DNA of 64,000 bases from an uncultured Pseudobutyrivibrio sp. GTDB lineage: Bacteria; Bacillota; Clostridia; Lachnospirales; Lachnospiraceae. Location of the stretch: the NCBI GenBank assembly GCA_900546435.1, contig URCQ01000007.1:23502-87501 (forward strand), written 5' to 3'. Under the pieces are notes generated by a model, which saw only the letters and a program-made list of their open reading frames with translations, was not told where the DNA came from and did no database searches. Numbering within the stretch: position 1 is the first letter of the stretch; the number at the start of each line of letters is the position of its first letter. The translations under genes were made by a program, and so were the position numbers. Shown one piece after another: positions 54,823 through 63,912 of the stretch.

Positions 54823-57800
54823 GACACCCCTCCCCTATGTGAGCAAATCGACGTTTTCATTTTGATACATGCATTGTCTTTTATGTAATAACCATCGCCA
54901 GGTACGATTGGTTTTTTATAATTACGAGATATTGCCAATGGTACATCAAAAATTTTCATATTACTGATATCATCAAAATATATAAAATTTCGTTGATCAC
55001 GAATATTCTTCATGATTTCCGATGCGCTATAAGGTATATTTGCATTTTCCACAAATGCTATCATGCAAACTTTCATTTCCTTATATCTGCCCACAATATT
55101 TTTGTAAGCAGCAAGCGCTTCTGGATCATTACTAATAGCATCTAGTGCATCAGGATTATCCACAACAAGCATAAGAAGCTCTGCATTTTTAAGAATCTCA
55201 TCATTACCTGCAACAAGAGCATCATATCTCTCTTTTACCTGCTGTTCGATTTCCTTCATGTACAAAATCGCATCATCAGCCACCACAGTATATGCCACGG
55301 TATGATCACACTCTTTTAGAGATGAAAGTTTTTTCCCTATATGATCCACCACATACACCTTACTCATCTCTGGGTATTCCGTAGCAATCATATCGATAGA
55401 ATATTTTAACCAATTGTGTCGTCCAGCCCCCTCACGTCCTGTGATTGCCAATAATCCTGCTGATGCAAAATCCAACACACAAGGCGTAACGGTCGCATAA
55501 TCAAGCCCAATGACGATTGAGAATTGTTCCTTCATATATTGACCAAATTGCTCTACCATAAATCCCTTTGTAAGCGATGCCGGAATCAATGGAATTCTTT
55601 TTGCTATCGTATTTTTATTTCGACTATTTGTTTCAGAAATGTATTGTTTTATTTCCTGAACTCTGTCAATTTCCTTTTCCCCCTGAAATGCAAGATAGGA
55701 CTGACACTCATACTGTTTCTTATCCCTCTCAATAATTGCTCTTCCAGGGATATTATCAATTCGCTCACTGCAATAATCAAACAACGCACTATACTCATTT
55801 GAATCATTACAATACAATGCCATTCTTGTAGAAAAATTAGATAAATACTTATAGCCAAACCCTGCTGTTTGCGCGTTTGCAATAACAATACTCATGCCAA
55901 CCGTTAATCCCTCTCTGCAAAGAGCAAGGAGCTCATCATCTTCATTAAAGTAAAGTTCTTTTAAAGCTGTAAGATTATCTATGATTAACACAATAAGTGG
56001 AAGTTCTCTTCCCCCTGCCTCTTTATACGCTGCAAATGAACTAACACCAGCAGACATCAGCTTTTCTTTTCTCGTCTCAACTTCTGTATGTAAAAGTTTA
56101 AACAAGTTCTTTAATTTTTCATCCTCAGAAGGACAAACAACGCCCCCCACATGGCTTAAAGTCTCAAAATTTTTTAACACCCTAGATGCAAAATCAATGA
56201 TATAAATATTAACCTCATCTGGTGTGTAGGTTGTTGATAGATTACGGATAATCCCCTGTAACACATTTGTTTTACCCATTTGTGATGACCCAATAATCAT
56301 GAGATTATTACATCCCAGCGCCACTGTATGTACTCCCTGATACTGATTTTCCGGATCATCATATATACCAAGTTCAACTTCATAACTTCCCATGCCCGCT
56401 GCATCTTTTTTTCGTATAGCAAATGCAACGTTCTCTCCCAAAGAAGGCAAACAAATATCCGGCAATTTCGGTAACTTTATTTTTTTACAATAGGCTGCAA
56501 CGTAATTTACAATTGCATCTAACTGGGTCGTACTTCCTTCTCCATTCGTTTGTTTCTTTCTCGAATACACCGGTATGCGTTTTCCAGATTCTGTCAAATG
56601 ATAAATAGAAAACTCTTTTTCATTTACGTCATCTGACTTTTCGAGAGCCCCACTATATGCAGATTGGAACAACTCGAAAATTTCATTATTGCCAACCTGT
56701 AAATAAGCTCGCCCAGGTTCCTTGATTTCTGCTGCAAAAGGTGCCTTTAAAACCTCATTACTATCCTCCTGGCTCTGTACTTTCAAGCAAAGTTTAAATC
56801 GGGAATTACTCCAAATCTGCTCATTCACTTGTCCCGAAGGTTTTTGCGTCGCAAGAATAAGATGTACACCAAGACTTCGACCAATACGTGCTGCTGAAAT
56901 TAATTCTTTCATAAATTCTGGCTGTTCTGCCTTTAACTCAGCAAACTCATCTACAATAATAATCAGATGTGGCAGTGGATTTTTTATTTTCCCAGCCTTA
57001 TATTTCTTTATATATGTGTCAATATGATTAACGTCTGCTTCTGCAAATAAGCGCTGACGTTTGCGCAATTCTGCTTTGATTGACTTTAATGAACGATTCA
57101 TTTCTTTGCCATCAATATTCGTAATCGCCCCTAGCAAATGTGGCAAAGTTTTAAACTGATTTACCATTCCGCCACCTTTAAAATCAATAATGACAAATGC
57201 GACTTCATAAGGGTGATATAACGTAGCCATTGCTAAAATATACGTTTGTAAAAGTTCTGATTTACCAGAACCTGTTGTTCCTGCGACAAGCCCATGTGGT
57301 CCATGTGCCTTATCATGCAAATCTAACGAAACCACACCAGTTTTTGAAACGCCAAGTGGTGCAGCCATCGAGCGAAACACCTGAGATGTTTCCCATCGAG
57401 CCTTAAGATCAATATCATCTACTGATAAAATCTCTAACAACTCAAAGAGCGTAATATTTTTTGTAAGTGTACTCTCGAGCGAAATCTCCTCTGTGTATAC
57501 TGGTGCTAAAAATTTTACAATCTCTTTTGCCTGTGCCATTTGCATTTTTGGATAAACAAATTGCGATGTATCGCCTTTATTCTGCGTATTAACCAAAGTT
57601 GCATTTTCATCGTCTGTAATAGAAACAATATATCCACACCCCTGTGGAATATCTGCTGCTTTATCGCCAAAAAATACAAACGTAACCCCTAATTCTTTTG
57701 CTTTGTCAACAAATCTCGAAATAGGATGACTTTTAAAGCCATATTCATCGTAAAAAAATACGATAATATTCTCTACGAAAGACGGATTCTGTTCTCTGAA

Positions 57801-59339
57801 TGTAAGTTCTTTATATAAAAACTCAAAAACAAGGTTTTTACTGTCATCATCGCATACCAGATTCCTAACACCAATGGCATCATTATACACATGTGGAAGA
57901 AAGCGAAGCCACTGTATTTGTTCTTTGTGCTTCTGTTCCGTCACAAATACCAATTTTACATCTGAAAAGTATTGACGAGCTGCAAGATCAATGACCATAT
58001 TTTTGAATACTTCAAATCTATTGTCCTCTTCTCCCACAATACCTATTGCATTTACTTCTTTCAAATCACACACAATTGGCGCATTATGAACATATCTATA
58101 TTCATTACACAATTGTTCTGGGATTAACTGCAATTCATCTTCAACTTCCAGTTTTTCCTGTTTTTTATAATTGATTTCTCTTTTTGAAATCACATCGCCA
58201 CTACCTAGGCGCACACATAAATAATCTTCATCATCGCGAGAACGGTCGAAAAGATCCGGTGAAAACGATTGAAACCGCTCTTGTTCAACCATTTGAGAAA
58301 CAAACACTTCTTCTAACTCTGCCTGTTCTTGTGCTCTATATGTTTCTATCTCTTCCCTTTTTTTTGTAATATATGTATTGTACTTCTCTATTCGCGCCGC
58401 AGAACTTTCCTTAAAATCTTTTTTCCCTTCCTTTATGCTCACAATGGTCGTAAAAATAGCAATTGTGCATGATATTGCAGACATGATAATCATCATTCCA
58501 CCAAAGTATGCCATAATACCTGCTGCAATCAGCATGCCTACGGATGGGAGAATTCTCATAAATAAGTTATTTTTGGGTTTTTCCGGTTTTGCCGGTGGAT
58601 CAAGAATTTCTATTTTCTCGTCACATACAACCGTTTTCACTCGTGTGTTACGGTTAAATTTCGGATATGCACCTTGTGATGGTGCATCCAAGAAATATAA
58701 AGAATTCATTTGTATTTCAGGACACATCTGCGTCCATATTTTATTATCATGAAAGTAAAATGAGCAATTAGCAATGGACAGGAAATCTCCATCTTTGATA
58801 CGATCTCCATTTTTTGCTTTATTACCATTAATATAAACACCATACGTCGTGTGCTCAATTGAAAGTACAAAGCCATCCACTTCTCTATTAAGAACAATAG
58901 CCTCCTCTTTCATCTGCTCTCCACTTAGGACAATATCACAAGCAACAACCGTCCCTATCATCAAGGATGACTTTCCAGAAATGTCTACCATTCTATCATA
59001 ATTCTGTTTTTCGTCAGCAAAATCTGGCAAAATTTCCAACAAAAACAGCAATGCACCAGACTCTTGATATCTAACTTCTAGCATATCGCCGTACACCAAT
59101 GTTTTTTCCATCCATTTCTTTGCATTGTCATCCGTAAAGTATAAATGATCTGAGCAGTAAACCATCCACTCTTGACCATTATTTTCAAAAAAAAGGCGCA
59201 TCTGCCCTAGGAAACATTCTTTTCGAAGACGAATGTCACAGTCCGACTCTGTCCCCACTTTAATCTGTCGCACATCTGGGGCGAGTTCTATTTCTTTATA
59301 GATCGTATTACTCGAAAGCGTAATCTTATATCCATTCAC
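54819..59339 (-). CDS. essC: Type VII secretion FtsK/SpoIIIE-family ATPase EssC
   Basis: A 1506-residue EssC/YukBA. Two FHA-like domains occupy about residues 1-200. Two membrane segments (about 258-300) follow, then three ATPase modules. The first has a canonical P-loop GTTGSGKSELLQ near 685 and IIIVDEFAEL. The second has IIGSSQMGKTNVLQ near 1015. The third is degenerate (ITGREGAGRHNW near 1296, Lys replaced). This fused, FHA-bearing form defines the Firmicutes type VIIb system and powers export of WXG100 and LXG-type proteins. The start is a GTG with GGGGGAG six bases upstream, 12 bases after the EsaB-like gene. Confidence 0.96.
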   Translation of the reverse strand: MNGYKITLSSNTIYKEIELAPDVRQIKVGTESDCDIRLRKECFLGQMRLFFENNGQEWMVYCSDHLYFTDDNAKKWMEKTLVYGDMLEVRYQESGALLFLLEILPDFADEKQNYDRMVDISGKSSLMIGTVVACDIVLSGEQMKEEAIVLNREVDGFVLSIEHTTYGVYINGNKAKNGDRIKDGDFLSIANCSFYFHDNKIWTQMCPEIQMNSLYFLDAPSQGAYPKFNRNTRVKTVVCDEKIEILDPPAKPEKPKNNLFMRILPSVGMLIAAGIMAYFGGMMIIMSAISCTIAIFTTIVSIKEGKKDFKESSAARIEKYNTYITKKREEIETYRAQEQAELEEVFVSQMVEQERFQSFSPDLFDRSRDDEDYLCVRLGSGDVISKREINYKKQEKLEVEDELQLIPEQLCNEYRYVHNAPIVCDLKEVNAIGIVGEEDNRFEVFKNMVIDLAARQYFSDVKLVFVTEQKHKEQIQWLRFLPHVYNDAIGVRNLVCDDDSKNLVFEFLYKELTFREQNPSFVENIIVFFYDEYGFKSHPISRFVDKAKELGVTFVFFGDKAADIPQGCGYIVSITDDENATLVNTQNKGDTSQFVYPKMQMAQAKEIVKFLAPVYTEEISLESTLTKNITLFELLEILSVDDIDLKARWETSQVFRSMAAPLGVSKTGVVSLDLHDKAHGPHGLVAGTTGSGKSELLQTYILAMATLYHPYEVAFVIIDFKGGGMVNQFKTLPHLLGAITNIDGKEMNRSLKSIKAELRKRQRLFAEADVNHIDTYIKKYKAGKIKNPLPHLIIIVDEFAELKAEQPEFMKELISAARIGRSLGVHLILATQKPSGQVNEQIWSNSRFKLCLKVQSQEDSNEVLKAPFAAEIKEPGRAYLQVGNNEIFELFQSAYSGALEKSDDVNEKEFSIYHLTESGKRIPVYSRKKQTNGEGSTTQLDAIVNYVAAYCKKIKLPKLPDICLPSLGENVAFAIRKKDAAGMGSYEVELGIYDDPENQYQGVHTVALGCNNLMIIGSSQMGKTNVLQGIIRNLSTTYTPDEVNIYIIDFASRVLKNFETLSHVGGVVCPSEDEKLKNLFKLLHTEVETRKEKLMSAGVSSFAAYKEAGGRELPLIVLIIDNLTALKELYFNEDDELLALCREGLTVGMSIVIANAQTAGFGYKYLSNFSTRMALYCNDSNEYSALFDYCSERIDNIPGRAIIERDKKQYECQSYLAFQGEKEIDRVQEIKQYISETNSRNKNTIAKRIPLIPASLTKGFMVEQFGQYMKEQFSIVIGLDYATVTPCVLDFASAGLLAITGREGAGRHNWLKYSIDMIATEYPEMSKVYVVDHIGKKLSSLKECDHTVAYTVVADDAILYMKEIEQQVKERYDALVAGNDEILKNAELLMLVVDNPDALDAISNDPEALAAYKNIVGRYKEMKVCMIAFVENANIPYSASEIMKNIRDQRNFIYFDDISNMKIFDVPLAISRNYKKPIVPGDGYYIKDNACIKMKTSICSHRGGVS

Positions 59340-59351
59340 GTAAATCTCCCC

Positions 59352-59606
59352 CTATTCTGTGAAATTAATAATACTCCCATTACGCAGTCCAAATTCTTTC
59401 AATGTTTTGTTACCTATCAGCAAGGCAATTGGATTTTCAGTTTTTAAATAACAACGTTTCCTACCTGTAGTGTCCATCCCCAAACCATACGCGGTGTTCA
59501 ACGCATTCACCAAATCATTTGCAGATATATTTAATGGAATCTCAAGATCTACCATCACATTTCTCTTTTCCATATTAAAAATGATAATTGCAGATTCTTT
59601 ATCCAT
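59352..59606 (-). CDS. EsaB/YukD-like ubiquitin-fold protein
   Basis: An 84-residue protein (MDKESAIIIFNMEKRNVMVD start) with the ubiquitin-like pattern of YukD/EsaB: strands at the N-terminus, a helix around ISANDLVNALNTAYGL, and a final strand RNGSIINFTE. This family is a cytosolic component of type VIIb systems. The frame is open to a TTG at 59654, but the start at 59606 gives the usual family length; neither has a strong ribosome binding site. First gene of the operon, behind a promoter at 59694-59721. Confidence 0.85.
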   Translation of the reverse strand: MDKESAIIIFNMEKRNVMVDLEIPLNISANDLVNALNTAYGLGMDTTGRKRCYLKTENPIALLIGNKTLKEFGLRNGSIINFTE

Positions 59607-59693
59607 ATCAGTTCTCACACTCTTTCTATGTTTCGAATGTTGCACATTCAACAATCGTCATCCATATAGTATTGTGAAATAATAACACATCGT

Positions 59694-59721
59694 ATTATAT
59701 ATGGCAAGTATTTTTTGTCGA
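59694..59721 (-). promoter_or_regulatory. Probable promoter of the type VII secretion operon
   Basis: On the minus strand TCGACA and TATAAT are separated by 16 bases, about 90 bases before the EsaB-like start. Confidence 0.6.
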
Positions 59722-59774
59722 TAATTTACAATAGATTTCTTTCTTAAGAATGTTTTTCCGTTTTTCTTTCATGA

Positions 59775-59805
59775 TTTTGCACAATTCTATAAGATTTGTG
59801 CAAAA
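59775..59805. promoter_or_regulatory. Inverted repeat upstream of the type VII secretion operon
   Basis: TTTTGCACAA and TTGTGCAAAA form a perfect 10-bp inverted repeat with an 11-base centre. It lies about 55 bases upstream of the operon's -35 box and abuts the terminator of the chemotaxis gene. The half-site TTGCACAA also occurs in 25985-26092. Confidence 0.45.
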
Positions 59806-59837
59806 AAATAAGGAAAAGTCAGTCATCCAACTTTTCC
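59802..59837 (-). terminator. Terminator of the chemotaxis receptor gene
   Basis: GGAAAAGT pairs with ACTTTTCC around a 10-base loop, followed on the minus strand by TTATTTTTTTG. Confidence 0.85.
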
Positions 59838-59880
59838 CTATAATTTTTAAATTTTATCCCCCAGGGTGCAACCATTCACA

Positions 59881-61260
59881 TTATACCTTCTCAAATTTTG
59901 CCACTTCATCTGACAAGTTCTCTGAAAGGTTCTTATTTTCACCCGCCTGTGTCGTAATTGCTGATATCGCTGTCACAAGCTGCGCAATTTCTTCTGCAAC
60001 ATTGGTAACCCCCTTCGCAGATTCTTCAATTGCGATTGAAATATTATTGATGCCTTCATTCATGTCATTCATCTTTGTCACACTATCCTTTGACATGTTT
60101 GCAAACTCATTAAAGGAATTACTTGCCTGATCTGTATCCGCTTCGTAATTTCCAATAATTTTTACGAAATTATCATAATCCTCCGCCACATCTGAAAGAA
60201 CAAATTGTATCATTTCGGTCGCGTTTCCAGAAAGATCTGTCACTGCTCCAATAACCTTTGTGCTGATTTCCTGGATATTGTTTGCGGTTTCACGCGAATC
60301 ATCCGCAAGTTGTCGAATTTCATCTGCTACAACTGCAAAGCCCTTACCTGCTTCTCCAGCTCTTGCTGCCTCAATAGATGCATTTAATGCAAGCAGATTG
60401 GTCTGTGCGGCAATATTTAAAATCTTCTCCGTCAATTCTGAAATCTCATTTACCGACTTCGAGGCTTCTACCGCATCAACAACGCCCTTCTGAATACCAC
60501 CAAATGTTTCTACTGTCTTTTCCTTCGATGCCATCGCATCTTTATAGCTGTCTTCCGCCACCGTCTTCACTTTATGTAATTTCATTGCAGAATCTTTTGC
60601 ATCTTCATTCATCCCTGACATTTTCTCTAACAAGTCATTACATCCCTGCGCCAAATCATACAGTGATGCTGATACTTCTTCCATAGAAGCTGCAAGTTCT
60701 TCTGATGCTGCACTTACATTTGATGCATTCATATTTGAAGATTCTGCTTCGCTTTGTACAAGGTAAGATGAATCTTTCATATCCTTTGATGCACTCTGAA
60801 TCTTTACCATCAGATTTTGCAGCGTACCAATAAAATGATTTACACCATTTGCCAACTGTCCGATTTCATCTCCGCTCTTATCAAATACTCTTAACGTAAG
60901 ATCCCCTTGTCCAGATTCAATTCCAAGAATGATATCATCCAAATCCTTCTTCGCAAGTTTTGCCGGATGCACAATAGACTTATTAACAACCAAAGAAAGA
61001 AGCACGATAACGAGCACATCAACAACTACAAGTACAATATCAAACGTAACGGTTCCGTCCACCTTAATATTGCTCTTATCGATTGCATTTGCAACCTCTG
61101 TCTTAGCAGTTTCAAGTGTCTCTGTGTCATTATTCTTCACTGCTTCTTCATACTGGCTAAAATGCTCTGTTATAACGCTGTTTCTTCGGCTGATTTCCCG
61201 CAAAGCCTCTAAATTCAATACCGTAATCAACACTGTAAAAATGCCCAAAAGCACCAGCAT
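59881..61260 (-). CDS. Methyl-accepting chemotaxis protein (N-terminus frameshifted)
   Basis: A chemoreceptor of 459 residues from the internal ATG at 61260. TM1 is at about residues 1-20, a short extracellular loop follows, TM2 at about 72-92, then HAMP and a signalling domain whose tip contains NIAAQTNLLALNASIEAARAGEAGKGFAVVADEIR. The natural start appears to be ATG at 61298, preceded by AAGGCGG. Reading from there stops after six codons because the A-tract has six A; with seven, it continues as MKKKKSLGRKLIGM into this frame. The internal start has AGGAAG 13 bases upstream, so a shortened receptor may still be made. No CheW/CheA or flagellar genes in the window. Confidence 0.85.
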   Translation of the reverse strand: MLVLLGIFTVLITVLNLEALREISRRNSVITEHFSQYEEAVKNNDTETLETAKTEVANAIDKSNIKVDGTVTFDIVLVVVDVLVIVLLSLVVNKSIVHPAKLAKKDLDDIILGIESGQGDLTLRVFDKSGDEIGQLANGVNHFIGTLQNLMVKIQSASKDMKDSSYLVQSEAESSNMNASNVSAASEELAASMEEVSASLYDLAQGCNDLLEKMSGMNEDAKDSAMKLHKVKTVAEDSYKDAMASKEKTVETFGGIQKGVVDAVEASKSVNEISELTEKILNIAAQTNLLALNASIEAARAGEAGKGFAVVADEIRQLADDSRETANNIQEISTKVIGAVTDLSGNATEMIQFVLSDVAEDYDNFVKIIGNYEADTDQASNSFNEFANMSKDSVTKMNDMNEGINNISIAIEESAKGVTNVAEEIAQLVTAISAITTQAGENKNLSENLSDEVAKFEKV

Positions 61261-61371
61261 TCCAATCAGTTTTCTTCCTAAACTTTTTTCTTTTTCATGC
61301 TATCGCCCGCCTTCATAAAATATCTTTTTTACAGATAAACAATAACACAAAATTCGACCTTTCACAACAAA

Positions 61372-61770
61372 TTATGATAAAGGCAATGCACTTTCTCTGC
61401 AATTTTTGCAGATTCCCTTAAAAGCAATATCATAACTTAAAAATTCCATCCCATGCGTATCTCGAATTTTTTCAAACAAATCCCCTATTTCTTCCATATC
61501 CACGTCTGAAACATCTCCACATTTGATACATCTGACATGGTAGTGATTTTTTAAAGTAAAATCGTACTGATTCGGTCCATTTGCCACTTCAACTTTACGA
61601 ATTTCGCCTTCTTCTGCCAAAATCTCCAGATTTCTATATACCGTGCCCTTTCCAATTTGGGGATATTTTTCCTTGATAAAATCGTATACATCATTTGCTG
61701 TAACATGCCTTTTCATATCACATACAGCATCCCTTACCAATTCCTTCTGCCTTGTATTTCTTCTTACCAT
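61372..61770 (-). CDS. Fur/PerR-family regulator
   Basis: A 132-residue metalloregulator. The winged helix is in residues about 1-75 (HVTANDVYDFIKEKY, GKGTVYRNLEILAEEGEI), followed by the dimer domain with HYHVRCIKCGDV and a second CKNC near the C-terminus, the four-Cys structural zinc site. The pattern is closest to PerR, the peroxide sensor. It lies 41 bases after a GGDEF gene and is probably expressed from the promoter at 62930-62983, which holds a Fur-type palindrome, so autoregulation is plausible. Confidence 0.9.
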   Translation of the reverse strand: MVRRNTRQKELVRDAVCDMKRHVTANDVYDFIKEKYPQIGKGTVYRNLEILAEEGEIRKVEVANGPNQYDFTLKNHYHVRCIKCGDVSDVDMEEIGDLFEKIRDTHGMEFLSYDIAFKGICKNCRESALPLS

Positions 61771-61811
61771 CTAATCTCCACCATCATTTCCTGTTCTGAT
61801 TCCATACCTTA

Positions 61812-62897
61812 TCAAATATTCTTTGCTGCATATCGTTCTCTTTTTTTGCATAATTGCTTGTTTTCATACATATAACGATCCGCCCGGTCAAATAACAGCT
61901 GCATCGAACAATTCTTATGCTCATTTGATAGCGCCCATCCATGTGCATAACTAATTGGATTTCGTGTTTCATTACGGTTCCATTTATCTATTTTCTCACA
62001 TAAATTCTCTAACATTTCTTCGATCTCTTGTTTGTTTGTGTTATATACAACAGCCATAAATTCATCGCCGCCATATCTTCCAACAAAATCCTTCTCTGGA
62101 ATCACCTGACGTAACAACTGTGCAAAATCAAAGATTAGTTGATCTCCAGCAGAATGTCCCTTTGTATCATTCACAACCTTCAGATTATTTAAATCAAACA
62201 TCATACATGCTGTCGTCTCACATATCACTTCTGTATCATTGAGAATTTCCTCGCATCGACTTTTGTTTGGAAGCCCTGTATGCACATCTATGTATGCTTT
62301 TTTCTCTAACGCCCGGTTACTTCTTGCTATCTTCATTGCATGAATCATTTGTATAATAATCAAAATGACAAGACCTAACATATCAATCACAGAAAGCAAT
62401 TCAGTCGTACGAATCTTCTCCGCAATCTGTTGTGAATAATCCTCTGCCGCAAACACCGTTGCATCTGCCATATCAAAATAGGTTTCACTCATAGCCACGA
62501 TGTCTGTATTTTCATATCCTTTTTGCCTAACATCAGCAATTTCTTCTTTTAATTGTTCCCAATAAGCACTTTGTACATCAAGCTTTTCCCGGTATGTCTC
62601 ATCTTTTAATCGGATCAAATCGTAATGTCCGTCCTGGTATCGCAATCCACTTATAATATCATCTAAATATTGAATCAATTCGTCGTTTTGCGTTCCTGTG
62701 ATTTCCAGTTTAATCTCGCGCTGTGTGGCTCCACGCACCAGTCCTGCAAAATTTATAACACGCGCAGTCCCTTGTAAATGATCAATCTGTATCATCATCA
62801 TTACAACAAGTATCACAATAAAAAGTATCAGTACGCTTTGCATGATACCGATTATATTTTTCTTTTTCTTATATGCTTGTCTTTCTGTATTTCTCAT
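61812..62897 (-). CDS. Membrane diguanylate cyclase (GGDEF) in operon with perR-like gene
   Basis: A 361-residue protein with TM1 (about residues 14-37), an extracellular helical sensor (about 40-165), TM2 (about 168-187) and a GGDEF domain (about 200-350) with GRYGGDEFMAV. The Arg of the I-site is Pro, so product inhibition is unlikely. The sensor has LQGTARVINFAGLVRGATQR, like four-helix-bundle or NIT-type sensors. The promoter with a shared palindrome lies 33-86 bases upstream. Confidence 0.9.
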   Translation of the reverse strand: MRNTERQAYKKKKNIIGIMQSVLILFIVILVVMMMIQIDHLQGTARVINFAGLVRGATQREIKLEITGTQNDELIQYLDDIISGLRYQDGHYDLIRLKDETYREKLDVQSAYWEQLKEEIADVRQKGYENTDIVAMSETYFDMADATVFAAEDYSQQIAEKIRTTELLSVIDMLGLVILIIIQMIHAMKIARSNRALEKKAYIDVHTGLPNKSRCEEILNDTEVICETTACMMFDLNNLKVVNDTKGHSAGDQLIFDFAQLLRQVIPEKDFVGRYGGDEFMAVVYNTNKQEIEEMLENLCEKIDKWNRNETRNPISYAHGWALSNEHKNCSMQLLFDRADRYMYENKQLCKKRERYAAKNI

Positions 62898-62929
62898 AGC
62901 TTCCTCATTTGTATTTTATTTTAATCAAT

Positions 62930-62983
62930 TTATTAAGAACCAGTCTTAATAAGCATTATATTATCTTAAATCAACTACGTCAA
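62930..62983 (-). promoter_or_regulatory. Promoter of the GGDEF-perR operon with palindromic operator
   Basis: On the minus strand TTGACG (62978-62983) and TATAAT (62955-62960) are 17 bases apart. Two bases after the -10 box a perfect 9-bp inverted repeat (TTATTAAGA against TCTTAATAA, 62930-62952) covers the expected start of transcription. The arrangement is the same as at ldh. Confidence 0.85.
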
Positions 62984-63039
62984 ATACATTCGAGAAAGCC
63001 CACGCCATCATAAAGTACCACTTTAAAGCTTTTTCCTTC

Positions 63040-63097
63040 AAAAAAATCCTCCATAAGCAGTTTTTATTGGCTTTCAACCTGCTTATGAAGGATTTTA
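63040..63097 (-). terminator. Terminator of the XRE-family gene
   Basis: A 15-bp stem with one mismatch (ATCCTcCATAAGCAG against CTGCTTATGaAGGAT) and an 18-base loop, followed on the minus strand by seven T. The other side is also T-rich, so it may act in both directions. Confidence 0.85.
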
Positions 63098-63117
63098 TTT
63101 TTAATCAGTAAATATTT

Positions 63118-63810
63118 TTAGTACTTCACCTCATACGGTGTACTATATTTTTTTCGAAATAGCATAACTTCCACTATGATTCTTACAATCATAGCATACA
63201 ATAGTGGCAACCCTGCCACCGCAAGATTTGCTGCGATTATGCCTGCAGTATTTAGTTCTGGTGCAACTCCAAAAACTACAATCACGCTGCACAAAGAAAT
63301 CAATGCCCCAACGAAAAGAACCGTTTTCTTTAACAAATCCAGCACTTTTTCTTTTGTTCTTGCACCTGATACCAGCACTACGCCTACACATAACAGAATC
63401 ATAATAATTATACTAGGCACATCCATAAAATTACTTATTGGAAATTCTATTCCCACAGTGCAGATTCCCAAACACATAAATGCAGCCAATATCACAATCA
63501 CACCAATTACAACGGATATTTTTGTCCCCTTTTTTGTAGATTCATTTTCTTTCACCAATGCCATAATTGTTTCCTCCGCTTTCACATGATAGTTTTCCGG
63601 AGGAATAAGTTCACCCGACAAAAGTTCATTGACCGTGATGTTGAATGCCTCACTGATTGGAACCAGCATAGAAGTATCCGGTGTGCCTTTTCCTGTCTCC
63701 CACTTAGAAATGGTCTTATCACTCACACCAATCAGCTCTGCCAGTTCTTTTTGTGTCAGTCCTTTCTTCTTTCGCATTTCCTGCATAAACTGTCCCATGT
63801 CTTTTGTCAT
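63118..63810 (-). CDS. XRE-family regulator with C-terminal membrane domain
   Basis: A 230-residue protein. Residues about 5-60 form an XRE helix-turn-helix (FMQEMRKKKGLTQKELAELI, then VSDKTISKWETGKGTPD). The C-terminal part has four hydrophobic segments from about residue 100. This fusion of a Cro/CI-type DNA-binding domain with a membrane sensor is common in Firmicutes and often responds to envelope stress. GGAGG lies eight bases before the ATG at 63810. It stands downstream of a group II intron end. Confidence 0.9.
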   Translation of the reverse strand: MTKDMGQFMQEMRKKKGLTQKELAELIGVSDKTISKWETGKGTPDTSMLVPISEAFNITVNELLSGELIPPENYHVKAEETIMALVKENESTKKGTKISVVIGVIVILAAFMCLGICTVGIEFPISNFMDVPSIIIMILLCVGVVLVSGARTKEKVLDLLKKTVLFVGALISLCSVIVVFGVAPELNTAGIIAANLAVAGLPLLYAMIVRIIVEVMLFRKKYSTPYEVKY

Positions 63811-63912
63811 ATTGTCATCCTCCGTATCAATGATTGCGCAATTCATACTTTTATTTAGGCACATTATTACGTAGAATACAATCTACAAATTGGAGAATTG
63901 GTACACTTTATG

